A stretch of DNA of 64,000 bases from Proteles cristata cristata (Eukaryota > Chordata > Mammalia > Carnivora > Hyaenidae): NCBI GenBank assembly GCA_017311185.1, contig JAESUZ010000352.1:124001-188000 (forward strand), in the 5' to 3' direction. Under the pieces are notes generated by a model. It worked only from the letters and a program-made list of their open reading frames with translations. It was not told where the DNA came from and did not search any database. The stretch's first letter is position 1; each line of letters begins with the position of its first letter. Position numbers and translations under genes: made by a program. This document shows positions 20,111 through 31,454 of the stretch, one piece after another.

Positions 20111-20349
20111 CAGTTTTAATGCCAGACATTTCATATAAAAGAACAGTAGAGATAGAAGTAAATAGTACCTATACATGGAAATGGGCACACATCTTTTGTT
20201 AGGCCATTTGTTTATGAGATTGAGTCAGTCACTCAGTAGTTGAGCTGGGTTTGGGTTCTAGTGTTGCTGTGATTAGGTTCAGTGTGCATCAGGGGAAGAA
20301 AGACATTGAACCTTCAAGAAAAATCTTGCTCTTTAGAAAGGGAAAATAA
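20111..20349. other. unassigned sequence
   Basis: No repeat or exon recognised. Confidence 0.45.
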
Positions 20350-20539
20350 TTTTTAATTAATTTTTGAGAAAGAGAAAGGGTAGGGAGGGGCAGACAGAGA
20401 GGGAGAAAGAATCCCAAGCAGACTCTGCACTGTCTTCACAAGAGCCTGATGCAGGGCTCGAACTCATGAACTGTGAGATGATGACCTGTGCTGAAATCAA
20501 GAGACAGATGCTTAACCAGCTGAGCCACCCAGGTGCCCC
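20350..20539 (-). mobile_element. CanSINE, old, antisense
   Basis: TTTTTGAGAAAGAGAAAGGG then the end CACCCAGGTGCCCC, followed by AGAAATAATT, similar to the left flank AAAATAATT. Confidence 0.9.
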
Positions 20540-20935
20540 AGAAATAATTCTTAATATTGCACAAAGGTAGTAGAGTTTGTCCTATGGCCAGACTTATTCA
20601 AATCATGTGTGAATCTTAAGAGAATAGGGTAGGTATTAATTTTTATGAAACAACAAAAAAATTAGCTTTTAAAATATAATTTAATGAGTATAATCTTGTT
20701 AACTCACTAGCAGTGCTGCCTATATGTATCTCTTATAGGGTAATATAGTAAGGGAGCAAAATATTCTTCCTTACTTCAGAAGAGGCAGAACTTGACACTT
20801 TGGCATCTCATGACTGCCAGTGTTTCCGCAGAGGAAGGGGAAGGCGATCCGTTCCTAGTGGAGGCAGCATTACTCAGCAATACTCACTGGGAATGAGCTT
20901 TTAATGAAGCCACTTAAAAGACTAAAGCGGTATTT
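20540..20935. other. unassigned sequence
   Basis: About 400 bp without a recognisable repeat or credible exon. Confidence 0.45.
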
Positions 20936-21125
20936 TTTAGGTTAGATACACACTGGAATCATCTGCTACCTTTAGAACAATATTTATGCCTTAGTCTTGC
21001 CCTCAGTGATTCAGATGGAGTTGGTTTGAGGTGTGACTTGGATGTGTAAGTTTCCCAGTTGATTCTAATATGAAGCCGGGGCTGGGCATCACTGCCCTAG
21101 AGGCTCACAGAAATCCTTGTGGGCT
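20936..21125 (+). repeat. MER5A-like DNA transposon fragment
   Basis: 'cactggaatcatctgctacc', 'gtgattcagatggagttggt' and 'ggctgggcatcactgcccta' follow the MER5A (hAT-Charlie, non-autonomous) consensus order. Confidence 0.65.
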
Positions 21126-21387
21126 GTTGGAGACTTTGTAAGGTCTGGAATATTTGTATTAGCAGATGAAGAAAATATCAAGGGATATTGAAACTACTAT
21201 CATTTCTGTGATATACAGAAAAAGCAATTATTACGTACTAAGAAACATAAAAGATAACTAAATAAATGAAAGTAATCCCATATTCCTAGAAAAGTATTTT
21301 AAAGTTGATAGTTCTTTCCAAATCAAATAAAAATTATGTAATGCTATTTCAATCAAATCTTATTACAGTTTTTAAAAACCAGTATTG
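21126..21387. other. unassigned sequence
   Basis: A-rich, ends with the left target-site copy AAAAACCAGTATTG (21374-21387). Confidence 0.45.
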
Positions 21388-21629
21388 GGGCGCCTGGGTG
21401 GCTTAGTTGGTTAAGCGTCCGACTTTCGCTTAGGTCATGATCTCACGGTTCGTGGGTCCGAGCCCTGCATCAGGCTCTGTGCTGACTGCCAGCTCGGAGC
21501 CTGGAGCCTGTTTCAGTCTGTGACTCCCTCTCTCTCTGACCCTCCCCTGCTCACGCTGCCTCTCTCTCTCTCTCTCTCTCCTAGAAACAAATAAAAAAAA
21601 CATTAAAAAAAATTTTAAAAATAAAAAAT
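21388..21629 (+). mobile_element. CanSINE, young, sense
   Basis: Head GGGGCGCCTGGGTGGCTTAG, GACTGCCAGCTCGG, CCTAGAAACAAATAAAAAAAAC tail. Perfect 14-bp flanks AAAAACCAGTATTG (21374-21387, 21630-21643). Confidence 0.97.
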
Positions 21630-21669
21630 AAAAACCAGTATTGTTACACACCACCCAGATTTTGGTTTC

Positions 21670-21871
21670 TTTTTTTAATAATTACTTTTTAATGTTTTTA
21701 TTTATTTTTGAGAGAGAGAGAGAGAAGAGCGAGAGAGGGACAGAGTGGGAGGGAAACACAGAATCTGATGCAGACTTCAGGCTCTGTGCTGTTAGCTCGA
21801 ACTCATGGACTGCAAGATCATAACCTGAGCTGAAGCTGGATGCTTAACTGACCGAGCCACCCAGGTGCTCC
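21670..21871 (-). mobile_element. CanSINE, old, antisense
   Basis: TTTTTAATGTTTTTATTTATT, (GA)n at 21712-21725, end CACCCAGGTGCTCC. A 15-20 bp part of the B-box region (the cagcacagagcc stretch) is missing. Confidence 0.88.
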
Positions 21872-23104
21872 AGAGTTTATGTATTTTAAAGGTTTTGATA
21901 GGCACTAAACAAATTATCCTCCAGAGAGGTTGTATCACTTTGAGTCCCTAGACCATCTTCTACTAGCCCAAAGTGGTATTAGTTACAGAACAGCGAAATC
22001 TTTGCCAAACTGACTGACAAACATTGGCTTTTGTTATTTAAATTTGCATTTTGATTACTGGTCAAGTTGAATACATGTTTATATTTTTATTATACATTTA
22101 CATTTCTTTTGTGAATTTCCCATGCTACTACTCTGGTTTTTCTTATAATGCCAAAATTTGATGTGTTTATTTGTATTACATTTAGTTATGTTTACTAAGC
22201 TCCTGCTGGTCTGTGAAGTTTCGCAGATCTGCCTTGTTTGTGATGGCTTTCACAGTTTTGAGAAGTATTGGTCAGATATTTTGTACAATGCCACTCAATA
22301 TGGGTTTGTCTGATTTCTTCCCATTGTTAGCCTAGGATTATGAGTTATTGGGAAGATGTAATCACATCATATCAAGAGTACCTGCTATCAACAGGTACGT
22401 ACCTGACGTATGGCTGATAAAGTGAACCTTGAGGGTCAACTGGCAAGGGCTATTTTTCTGGATTTCTCCACTAAAAAGTTACTCTCTCACCTCCACCCTT
22501 TGCTTCCATAAATTACAATTTGGAAACACTATACTAAGTGCAGCCCATACTAAAGGCAGGGTTGGAAAGTTTAAGCTCTACCTCCCTGAGGGAGAAGTGT
22601 CTAAATTATTTGGAATTCTATATGGAGACTTGTCTCTTCTCCATTACTCATTTATTCAGTAACTATTTATATGAGTATGTACTCATGTATTTTTATGTTT
22701 TTAATGTTTGTTTATTTTTTGGAGTGGGGAGGGGTAGAGAGAGAGGGACAGAGGATCTGAAGCAGGCTCTGTGCTGCCAGCAGAGAGCCCAATGTGGGGC
22801 TCAAACTCATGAACCGTGAGATCATGACCAGAGCAGACATTGGACACTTAACCACCTAAGCCACCCAGGTGGTCCTCATTTATTTTTATTTTTATTTTAT
22901 ATCTTAGGTTAAAATCCAACATGGCACTATTTATTTTGTTGCTCGAATTGCTCCAGTTTTGGCCACAGGATCTTTTTCATGTTGGCCCCTGTGTTGCTTT
23001 GCATGATCCACTTTTTTGGTAGTTCTTTCTTACTTTCTGGTATAATAAGACACTCCAGCTCCATTTTGTGTATTTCCTGCCTCAAACCTAGATTAGTTAC
23101 TTTT
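21872..23104 (-). mobile_element. old L1 3' region, antisense, split by a SINE
   Basis: 'attttgtacaatgccactca', 'gggtttgtctgatttcttcc', 'gatttctccactaaaaagtt' and, after the SINE, 'gaattgctccagttttggcc', 'aagacactccagctccattt' match the antisense 3' UTR of old (L1M-type) elements. Confidence 0.7.
22690..22875 (-). mobile_element. CanSINE, old, antisense, inside L1
   Basis: TTTTTAATGTTTGTTTATTTT, GGAGTGGGGAGGGG, end CACCCAGGTGGTCC. Flanks CTCATGTATTTTTAT / CTCATTTATTTTTAT differ at one base. Confidence 0.92.
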
Positions 23105-23119
23105 CTATTTTATTTTTAT

Positions 23120-23320
23120 TTTTGTATTTAAAAAAAATTTTAGTTTAGAGTGATAGAGAGGAGTGGGGGAGAGGCAGAGAGTGAAGGAGAGAGAGAATCT
23201 TAAGCTGACTTCAGGTAACACAGAGCCCCAGTTGGGGCTGGATCCCACAAACCACGAGATGATGACCTGAGCTGGTATCAAGAGCTAGATGCTTAAGCAA
23301 TTGAGCCACCCAGGTGCCCC
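23120..23320 (-). mobile_element. CanSINE, old, antisense
   Basis: TTTAAAAAAAATTTTAGTTTAG, end CACCCAGGTGCCCC. GATTAGTTACTTTTCTA / GATTAACTATTTTCTA flanks. Confidence 0.9.
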
Positions 23321-23369
23321 TGGATTAACTATTTTCTAAAGAGCCCTGGAGAAAAGTATTAGAAACCAA

Positions 23370-23612
23370 AACCTGGGTGGCTTAGTAGGTTAAGCGTCTG
23401 ACTTCAGCTCAGGTCATCATCTCATGGTTTGTGAGTTTGTTTGATAAGTTCCAAACTGCATCCAGCTCTGTGCTGACAGCTCAGAACCTGGTGCTTGCTT
23501 CGGATTCTGTGTCTCCCTCTCTCTCTGCCCCTCTCAGACTCGCACTCTGTCTCTCTCTCTCAAAAATAAATAAACATTAAAAATTTTTTAAAAATAAAAA
23601 TAAAATAAAATA
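23370..23612 (+). mobile_element. CanSINE, old, sense
   Basis: ACCTGGGTGGCTTAGTAGG with the first GGGGCGC bases lost, then TCAAAAATAAATAAACATT tail. GAACC in place of GAGCC. Confidence 0.9.
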
Positions 23613-24529
23613 TGCGAACTCTGAATCAGCATTTTCTCTTCCGTGGATTTATCCTGATTATTGGACTATCTGTGGGAAGATTTTAGCAAATATTTACCCC
23701 AGCATTGTTGATGAGAATGAAAAATTGGAAGCAGTCAGATAATTAGCTGAGTATTGTGACACTGTCATATGATGGTATTCTATAGATGTTACAAACGAAA
23801 TAATTTATGAAATTAAAAAAAATTTAAAGTAGCATGTATAGCGTGATCACTCCCCCTGCTTTTTTTGGAAAAACAAAAATATGTAGCATAAAAAAAGACT
23901 TGATGTATGTATGTAAAACAATTATTATTTCTGGGTGTTTGAATTAAGTATTTTTTGTTTCTCTGCAATGTACATGTGCAATGTTTTGTACATCATGTAG
24001 AAAGTTCATTCAAAAAATCTTTTTTCCTCTGTCAAATTACCAAAGATTTCCTTAAAATTTTGACTTTGTTAGCAAGTGTGGGGAATTGGTGTCTTCATAT
24101 CATATCTACTTCTTTTTAAAAAAATTTTTAAATGTTTATTTATTTTTGAGAGACAGAGTACGAACAGGGGAGGACAAGAGAGAGAGGGAGACACAGAATC
24201 TGAAGCAGGCTCCAGGCTCTGAGCTGTCAGCCCAACGTGGGAACTCACAAATTGCAGGATCATGACCTGACCCAAAGTTGGATGCTTAACTGACAGAGCC
24301 ACCCAGGCATCTCTTTATATCAACTTCTTATTCTACTTGTATTTATTCTTATCTTCTTACCTACTTCTTATTCTTCATATCTATTTCTGTTAGGAGTGTC
24401 AGTCAGTGTTAAGTCCTCCAAGAAGCAAATTGGTAATACAACATCAAACTCCTGAAAACAGTTGATATTCTTTCATCTAGTAAAAACCCTTCTGGGAGTT
24501 TGTCATTAGAAGGTAAATAAAGATTTGAG
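23613..24529 (+). mobile_element. old L1 3' region, sense, split by a SINE
   Basis: 'ttggactatctgtgggaaga', 'agcattgttgatgagaatga', 'gatggtattctatagatgtt' and, beyond the SINE, 'cttctgggagtttgtcatta' follow sense old L1 3' text. Low identity. Confidence 0.45.
24114..24313 (-). mobile_element. CanSINE, old, antisense
   Basis: AAATGTTTATTTATTTTTGAG, end CACCCAGGCATCTC. 'atatctacttctt' and 'atatcaacttctt' flank it. Confidence 0.9.
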
Positions 24530-24768
24530 GGGCGCCTGGGTGTCTCAGTCAGTTGAGCATCTGAATCTTAATCTCGGGTCAGGCTGTGATCTCATGGTCG
24601 TGAGATTGAGCCCCATGTTAGGCTCCACGCTGGGAGTCTGCTTAAGATTCTCTCCCTCTATCCCTCTGCCTCTCTCCCTTGCTCTCACACACACGGTCTC
24701 TCTCTCTCTCTCTCTCTCAAATAAAAATAAGATAAAATAATATCAAAAAATAAAATAAATAAAAATAG
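24530..24768 (+). mobile_element. CanSINE, old, sense
   Basis: Head GGGGCGCCTGGGTGTCTCAG, 10-bp flanks AAGATTTGAG. The A-rich tail is expanded (aaaataagataaaataat...). Confidence 0.93.
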
Positions 24769-25019
24769 AAGATTTGAGTGCAGAAGGGTTTACTACATAA
24801 TTATGTATAATGGCAAAACATGGAGACTATGTAAATATCCATTTATAGGGAGATAAAATATGACACACATCTGCACAGTGGGATATTGTGCATTCATGAT
24901 GTGTTTAGAGAGTCTTTTGTTGAGGTCTGATAATCCTGGTGTTCTTTTTTAGAATTTCTGCTAAGAATGGCATCCATGATCCTGATTCATTCCTCATGTT
25001 CTTTGCTGTAGGCTTAGAC
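24769..25019 (+). repeat. probable old L1 3' sequence, sense
   Basis: 'tgtataatggcaaaacatgg' and 'atgtaaatatccatttatag' are L1-like. The remainder is unassigned. Confidence 0.4.
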
Positions 25020-25063
25020 AAAAAAAAAAAAAAAAAAAGAAAGAAAGAAAGAAAAAAGAAAGA
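25020..25063 (+). repeat. A-run and (AAAG)n microsatellite
   Basis: 18 A then AAAG/AAAAAG repeats. Probably the decayed poly(A) of a retroelement. Confidence 0.9.
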
Positions 25064-25189
25064 AATGGTTTCCTTCTACTATTTTGTGTAAATGATAAAA
25101 ATTAGTCCATTTTCTCCTAAAGCCATTCCCTCATGTGTATTTTATTTGGCTTCCTCAGTTTATTTGACTTACTTGTAAGATTATGGGTG

Positions 25190-25566
25190 TCATGTGAACT
25201 TTTCACAATTCTGTGCTGCCTGAAACACTCCTCTCCCTGTTTTTATCATGCTGACACATCCTCATCTTCCAGATTGCAGCTTACATATCGCTTCCTTCAG
25301 AGAAAGCTTCCTAGAACACCTTGTCTAAAGAGCATGCATGTAATACCACTTCCCAGCTCTCTGATACCACTAGTTTCTTTACTAGCAATGGAAATAGTTG
25401 GTATTTTTATATTTGTTTGCTTGTTGATACTGTTTCCTCCATCACACTGTAACTTCCTGAGGCTAGAGATTATATTTTTTCCTTCTCCAGTGTATTTTTA
25501 GATCCCCTGCTTATAGTTGGCATAAAGTTAGTGAACAGTTAGTAAATATGCATAGATTGAATGAAC
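25190..25566 (+). repeat. L2 LINE 3' end, sense
   Basis: 'cctgaaacactcctctccct', 'agattgcagcttacatatcg', 'gaaagcttcctagaacacct' and 'cacactgtaacttcctgagg' parallel the L2 3' consensus. A short open frame across it has no coding meaning. Confidence 0.75.
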
Positions 25567-25620
25567 TAACTTAATTTTGCAGCTTTGACAACATCTCATC
25601 AAGAATTTGTCATTAAATTT

Positions 25621-25818
25621 GGGACACCTGGGTGGCTCAGTTTGTTAAGTGTCTAACTCTTGATTTTGGCTCAGGTCATGATCATGTTCAAACCCCGCAT
25701 CAGCCTCGGCTCTGACAGTGTAGAGCGTGCTTAGGATTCCCTCCCTCTCTCTCTCTCTGCCCCTCCCCAGCTGTCTTTCTTTCTCTATCAAAATAAATAA
25801 ATAAACTTAAAAAAAAAA
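25621..25818 (+). mobile_element. CanSINE, old, sense
   Basis: Head GGGACACCTGGGTGGCTCAG. GAATTTGTCATTAAATTT / GATTTGTCATGTAATTT flanks. Confidence 0.93.
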
Positions 25819-26074
25819 GATTTGTCATGTAATTTAATTGTTATTATAAGTTATATTGTACCAAAATTATTCTTATAATTTGATTTTAGCTGTTCTGGTC
25901 TTGATATTTTAATGTATTTTATATAAGAATACAGAGATAGGAGGTTAGGCTAGATGCAAGAAGTAAAAGAAGCTCTTATAATGGAGGTGGAACTACTAAT
26001 GGATGCAGAGGAATGGGTGTACTGAAGAGGTAAAGAAGAGAAGAAAAGATATTTTCACAAGACAGTTGTATGTG
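25819..26074. other. unassigned sequence
   Basis: AT-rich, nothing recognised. Confidence 0.45.
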
Positions 26075-26181
26075 TTTTTTTAAAAAGTAGACTTTATTTT
26101 ATCAGCAAAGTTTTAGGTTCAAAGTAAAATTAAACAGAAGGTACAGATTTCCCATATACCTTGGGCTCCCATTCCTACATG

Positions 26182-26384
26182 TTTTTTTTTTTAATTTTTA
26201 AAAAATATTTATTTTGAGAGAGTGTGCACACAAGTAGGGGAGGGGTAGGGAGAAAGGGAGAGAGAGAATCTAAAGCAGTGTAGAGCCAGAGTCCGACAAG
26301 GGGCTCAGTCTCACAAACTGTGAAATCATGACCTGAGCTGAAATCAAGTCAGTCTCTTGACTAACTGAGCCACCCAGGTGCCCC
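26182..26384 (-). mobile_element. CanSINE, old, antisense, inside L1
   Basis: Poly(T), AAAAATATTTATTTTGAGAG, end CACCCAGGTGCCCC. A deletion removed part of the centre (gaatctaaagcagtgtagag). Confidence 0.9.
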
Positions 26385-26711
26385 TTGTTTTTTTAATGTT
26401 TTTATTAGGGTAAAATAGACATAATATAAAACTTATCCTCTTAACCATTTTTAAAGATACCATTCAGTGGTACCGAATGCATTCACAGTGTTGTGCAACC
26501 ATCATACCATCCATGTCCATAATTGTTAATCTTGTAAAACTGGAACTCTGTACTCCCCATTCTCCCCTCCCCCAGCCCCTGACAGCCACCATTCTGCTTT
26601 ATGTCTCTATGATTTTGACAACTCTAAGTAGTCATATAAGTAGAATCATACAGTATTTGTCTTTTTGTGACATATTATACTGTCCTTAAGGTTCATCTGT
26701 GTTGTAACATG

Positions 26712-26895
26712 TCTCAGAATTTTTTAAATTTTTTTTCTTAAATGTTTAATTTTGAGAGAGAAAGAGTACAAGCAGGGAGGGGCAGTGAGAGGGGGGTTTA
26801 GAGAATCCCAGCACAAGGCTTGAAATCACAAAGTGCAAGATCATGACCTGAGCCAAAGTCAGATGCTTAACACTCTGAGTCACCCAGGTGCCCCA
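26712..26895 (-). mobile_element. CanSINE, old, antisense, inside L1
   Basis: TTTCTTAAATGTTTAATTTTG, GAGAGGGGGGTTTAGAG, end CACCCAGGTGCCCC. L1 text 'tgtctcagaatttt | cacattttcttcctttttaa' is continuous across it. Confidence 0.9.
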
Positions 26896-27430
26896 CATTT
26901 TCTTCCTTTTTAAAACTGAATAATATTCTGTTGTATGTACTTAACTGCATTAGGCTTATCATTCATCCATCAGTGGACACATGGGTTGCTTCTATGTTTT
27001 AGCCATTGTGAGTAATTCTGCTAAGAACATGGAAGTACAGATATCTCTACAAGACTCTGCTTTCAATTATTTTGGGTATAGTCCTGAAAGTGGAATTGAC
27101 CCAGCGGAATCATATAGAGTCTTGTTTTGTTTTTTGAGGAGTCAACATTCTGATTCCCATAGTAGCTGTACCATTTTACATTGCATCAGCAGTGCACAAA
27201 AATTGCAATTTCCACACATCCTCGTCAACACTTATTTTTTGTTTTGATAGTAGTCATCCTAATGCTTATGAGGTGGTATCTCATAATTTTTATTTACATT
27301 TCATTTAAGATTAGAAATTTTGAAATCTTTTCATGTGCGTATTGGCCATTTGTATATTTTCTTTGAAAAAATGGTTATTCAAGTCCTTTGCCCATTTTTG
27401 AATCAGATTGTTTGTTTTTTGTTGGAGCTT

Positions 27431-30400
27431 AAGCTTTAGGTAGAAGATGAGGTTCAATACCTTCTAAGGTAGAAGGGGCCAAATCAAGAAAAATGTAGAC
27501 TACTGTTTTAAGTAGTTTGCTGTTATTGTCCAGACCAGAGATGTTTAGTAGAACTTCCCGTGATGGTGGAAATGTTCTGTACCTGCAAGCTGTTAGTCAC
27601 ATGTGGCTGTTGAGGACCTAATGTGTCTGGTGCAACTGGCAAATTGAGTTTTTCATTTAATTTAATTTTAATCAATTTAAATTTAAATAGCCACGTGTGG
27701 CTTAAGGCTACCATTATTCTTGATAGGGTAACCAGGAGGTCATTGGTTGTATTTCTTATTTCATTTGTTTATAAACCAGGGAAATGATGTGTGGTTTAGG
27801 AAAAAACACTGGACATTTGAATGATGCGGAAGAGGCAAGAATAGAAAATCATTTTCTATTTTGGATGAATATGTCTTTAACGAGAATGGAAAACATAGGA
27901 GGATGAGCTGGTTTGGCAAAGTAGATGTGGCGTTCAGTACTGCAGAAATTGATTTGAGAGTATGGGACATAGAGACAGAGATGTCCAGTAGGCAGTTATA
28001 AATAAGAGTTTAGAGCAGAGCAGAACAGGAAAGCCCAGGGGTAGAAGTGTAAATTTTCATTGTCATCTACATAGTGGTGAAAAAGCCAGAGAAATGGGTA
28101 ATACCTTTAAAGAGGGGTTATAAATCTTGAAGAAGCAAGCATCAAGAATAGGTCCTTGGAAAAATCGTCTATATTTAAAAGGTGGGAAGAGGGAGAGGAC
28201 CAAGTGAAGATGAAGTTACTTTACTGCATGATATTTTTAAGAAACTCTCCCTTATTCATGCCAGTGGTAGCAGGAACCCTTTGTGTTAGATGTAGTTCTC
28301 ATCAGGAAGATAAGACATTTTATTTCAAAATGTGACTCAGTATAAGAGATTAGCATAGGTGATTTCCATTCCCTCACATCATGGATCTGGTAGGTATTTA
28401 TTTTAGCAGGAATGGGCAAAGAAAAAACTATTATTGTGCTATTATAATATCATTTCTGCTTATAGAATCAGAAAGAGACCTGTAAAATGTGGTTAATATT
28501 TGGTCAAGTTACTAATAAGCATAGCAAACTCTAGTCTGAGTAAATTAGTTTATAAACCTGAGGGAAGGAATCCCTAGCTCCATTCAGTGTTTTCTAGATA
28601 TCCAGTATTTATAAATAATATAATACTTAAGTGGGTTTTCTAAGTAAAATTAAGGAGAAATTGTTTGAGACAACCCACCCAAGATGCATTTTCTTATGCT
28701 GGTGGGAAGACTCCTAATTCTCCCACAGTGTGTGATACAGTCATAAAGGAACACAGAAGCTAGTAATCATGCTGCCTGCCTAAAGGCTTGGGAGTAGATC
28801 GAAGGGCAGTGTAAGTGGAGTTTTGGGGACTGGAGAAGTGGCACTGGCAAGGAAGGCCAACAGGGAGAAGGAGACATGAAGAAAAGGAATTGGCTTAAGG
28901 TCAGATCTGTGGAGTAGATATAGGGATTTAGGGAGCAGGTCAATGTGTTGTCTACCTCAGTGTCTGATACATAATAGGTACTCAGTAAGTATTTCTTGAA
29001 GGAAAGAATGAGTGGTTATGAAAAAGAAAAATCACTCCTGCAGGGGGCATTCCTGATGAAATCCTGCTTTGGCCCCACCTTGTCTTACCCGTTACTTGAC
29101 CTCAGTCATCTCATGTCTTCCTGACCTTGGGTTGCTGTTCGATTTATTGGTAGAACACATACTAAGTATGTGAATAATCTAGGTAGTTTATATTTGAACT
29201 TTTAGTCATTGTCTAGCTCTAGAGGTGGGACAGCAGGAGGGAGGAATACTCTATTTAAAAGTCTGATGAGTGTATCTGAGTACTGAGAAGTTTAATTTCC
29301 TTTTGTTTTAAGACTATACCAGAATAGGTGTGACCATATCTGGCCCTTGAATATCGTGGCTTGAATGACATTTGCAAGACTTCTGGCTGATTTGACAGGG
29401 TAGAGGTGTACATTTATTTTCTTTGTCTCACTGGTTTATAGTAAGACAATCAAGAAAGGTAAGAAGGAGAGTTTAAAGTGGAATGTCGTATAGTTTCCAA
29501 GATTTCTTTTTTTATTCAAACTGCTCCGAAATCAGGTAGTCCACAAAAATTTAGTGTATAGAATTTTAAATGATTCTTTCATTCAGATATAGTGACCTCA
29601 CATCTACTCACAAAAACAGATTTTAGAATCTGAAAAGATACAGAGCCATATAGGTTGTATTTTCAATTTTCAATATTATATAATTGCAACCCAAGTTAAT
29701 TAACACCTTTGTGCAGGTAAATGTAATAATACATGGTACATAGTCTGTTTGCAGAGTCTGACTAAGGAAAAGCTCTTTTTGATCTATTTCATTCACTCTG
29801 TATCTCTTTAAAGGTCTAATAGGCACTGTTTTAGACACTAAGGATATAACACTGAAGAAAGTGCAAAATCCTTGCCCTCCTGAAACTGTCGTGAAGACAT
29901 ACTTTCAAGAGGGGACTATTTCAGATTAGGTGGGAACTAATCAAAGAAGCAAGGAGCTATCTTTGTCTAGGAGAGTTGTACATTCAGGGAACTAAAATAT
30001 AAACTAATACACTCACTGAAGATAAGAGTTTTTGTTTGGCTTTTATCTGTTGTGTTCACTGCTATATTCTCAGAGCCCCAAATAGTGCTTGCTCATAATA
30101 GGCATTCAGTAAATATATGTCATTGTTTGAAGTGTTTATTGATTTGAATTTGTATAATCATACACGTACTTTAGTAAATGATTTTTACATCTAGCTATTT
30201 GAAAATTTTATCTCAGTTACCTTATTTTTTTTATGTTTGTTACTTACTTTTAGTTTCTCCTTGTGCCCCCATGCCAGGATGTAGAAAAAGCTTATTTTAT
30301 TAATAATTAGTTATAAGGTGATCTGATATTGCAAAGGGTAGATTTGGAAACAAACTTTAGAGGTCATCTTTTGTTTAGCGTCCTGCCTAAAAAATACCGA

Positions 30401-30570
30401 GTAAGATGATTAGGTATGTATTTTTAATTAATCATTTTAAAAACTAGGACAACATAATTGGGTTCTCTTGAGAAAATGGACAAAGGTACTTAACCCTAGA
30501 TATAAAGATACTAACCTGAAAAATTTGAAACTTCTAACTGTGGGAAAGTGAAAAAAAAATGGAGCACAAC
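27431..30570. other. CanSINE-free sequence, mostly unassigned
   Basis: About 3.1 kb with no carnivore SINE. Old blocks: 'gagatgtccagtaggcagtt' (27980 on) and 'aagaataggtccttggaaaa' are phrases of an ancient interspersed repeat I cannot name. 28955-29010 ends like MIR/L2 (ataataggtactcagtaagt). 29820-29890 looks L2-like. 30060-30130 ends like MIR/L2. No exon found. Confidence 0.5.
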
Positions 30571-30681
30571 TAAGCTGCTCTTTGTTGATATCAGAAATGG
30601 ACCTGTCATTCATTTTGGCATTGAAACATAGCCTCCTATCTCAGGGGGCAGGACCAGGACTTTTTTTTTTTCCCCTCCCAG
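30571..30681 (+). promoter_or_regulatory. possible alternative promoter or acceptor region of TFDP2
   Basis: Precedes the candidate leader exon. A strong pyrimidine tract ends in CCCCTCCCAG at 30672-30681 and could act as a 3' splice site. If transcription instead starts locally this would be promoter sequence. There is no TATA box and no CpG island. Inference only. Confidence 0.25.
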
Positions 30682-30875
30682 AGGAGCTAGACAGTTATTA
30701 CAGGTTGAAAAGCCCCAGCCAGCTTTTCAAGACTCTCCTCCTTTTTTTTTTCCCTTCTGAAACTTATGGTGGTTTTGCTCTGCTTTCAAGATGCATTAAG
30801 GTCTTCTGCTTTGTGACGGCTTTGGAGCCAGCAAATACCCTGACATGCACAATTCAAATTATGCAGATTTCATGA
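30682..30875 (+). other. TFDP2: candidate alternative leader exon of TFDP2
   Basis: Proposed exon from the AG at 30680-30681 (or from a local start site) to the consensus donor A|GTAAGT at 30876. The last frame is closed upstream by TAA at 30797-30799 and opens with ATG at 30845. Splicing to 47198 keeps the TFDP2 frame. The left edge is uncertain. Confidence 0.45.
30845..30875 (+). CDS. TFDP2: candidate alternative N-terminus of TFDP2
   Basis: Ten codons plus one base: MHNSNYADFM then A, which joins GT of the 47198 exon to make AGT (Ser) and continues SNISFVAFP, the known TFDP2 frame. The ATG at 30845 has G at -3. A second in-frame ATG at 30872 has T at -3 and is the weaker start. The donor GTAAGTTT is near-perfect. 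The phase match (one base out, two bases in) would occur by chance one time in three, so the support comes from the combination of donor, frame and start. The longer N-terminus known for the family (with FIDQNLSPTKG) is encoded by exons I do not find here, so this would be a separate isoform. No transcript evidence is available. Confidence 0.45.
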
Positions 30876-31454
30876 GTAAGTTTAATCTGATTTTTTAGCT
30901 AGTTAAAATTCAAATGATATTTTGAAAAATGTTAGCTTGAAGTTAGCATTTAATTGTTTTAGTACTTTTATTTTAAGCATGTTTTTAAAACAACCTTTAA
31001 TTTAATGGAAAGTAATATTCTATACACAAAAAAGCCCCGTTGTGTCTTTAGACTTACACTTACAGTTTCTTTTGAATGGTCTTTGTTGCATTAGACAGTA
31101 TTCATATGTCTTTTGAAAGCCAGTTACCTAACCTAAACAGTTTTCTTGAGCATCTTTTTAGTTTTATGGAGTATTTTAAATTGAGCTTTTCTGCGCTCGA
31201 TTGCTTATGTCTGACACAGTCTCAAGTTTCCACTGAATGGTAACAAAGACTGTAGAGTGTTGTTGGTACTGCAGTGAGAGGCATGCTTCTTTAGACCAGG
31301 TAAGAGAGATCATTTTGTTTCTTACTGCTGGGTGAGTTTTTACCAGGTTCATTTTACGTTCTTCCAACAGCAGCAATATTAAGTTGATAAACAGCCAGGA
31401 GCTCGCTGAATTCAAGACGTCCTTGCTTGTTGCAGACAGGAAAACTACAGGGTA

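Larger units (their letters stand above)
26075..27430 (-). mobile_element. old L1 3' end, antisense, split by two SINEs
   Basis: 'agttttaggttcaaagtaaa', 'cacagtgttgtgcaaccatc', 'cccctgacagccaccattct', 'cagtggacacatgggttgct' and 'gtcctttgcccatttttgaa' are successive antisense L1 3' UTR and ORF2 phrases. Short open frames here are fortuitous. Confidence 0.88.

Noticed and set aside
21388..21460. tRNA-like sequence with A-box and B-box motifs
   Set aside because: It is the pol III head of a SINE, followed by the CT-rich body and A-tail. The same applies to every sense SINE here, so no tRNA gene is called.
25133..25501. 122-codon frame starting MCILFGFLSLFDLLV
   Set aside because: Overlaps an L2 3' end. 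Hydrophobic look is due to T-rich composition.
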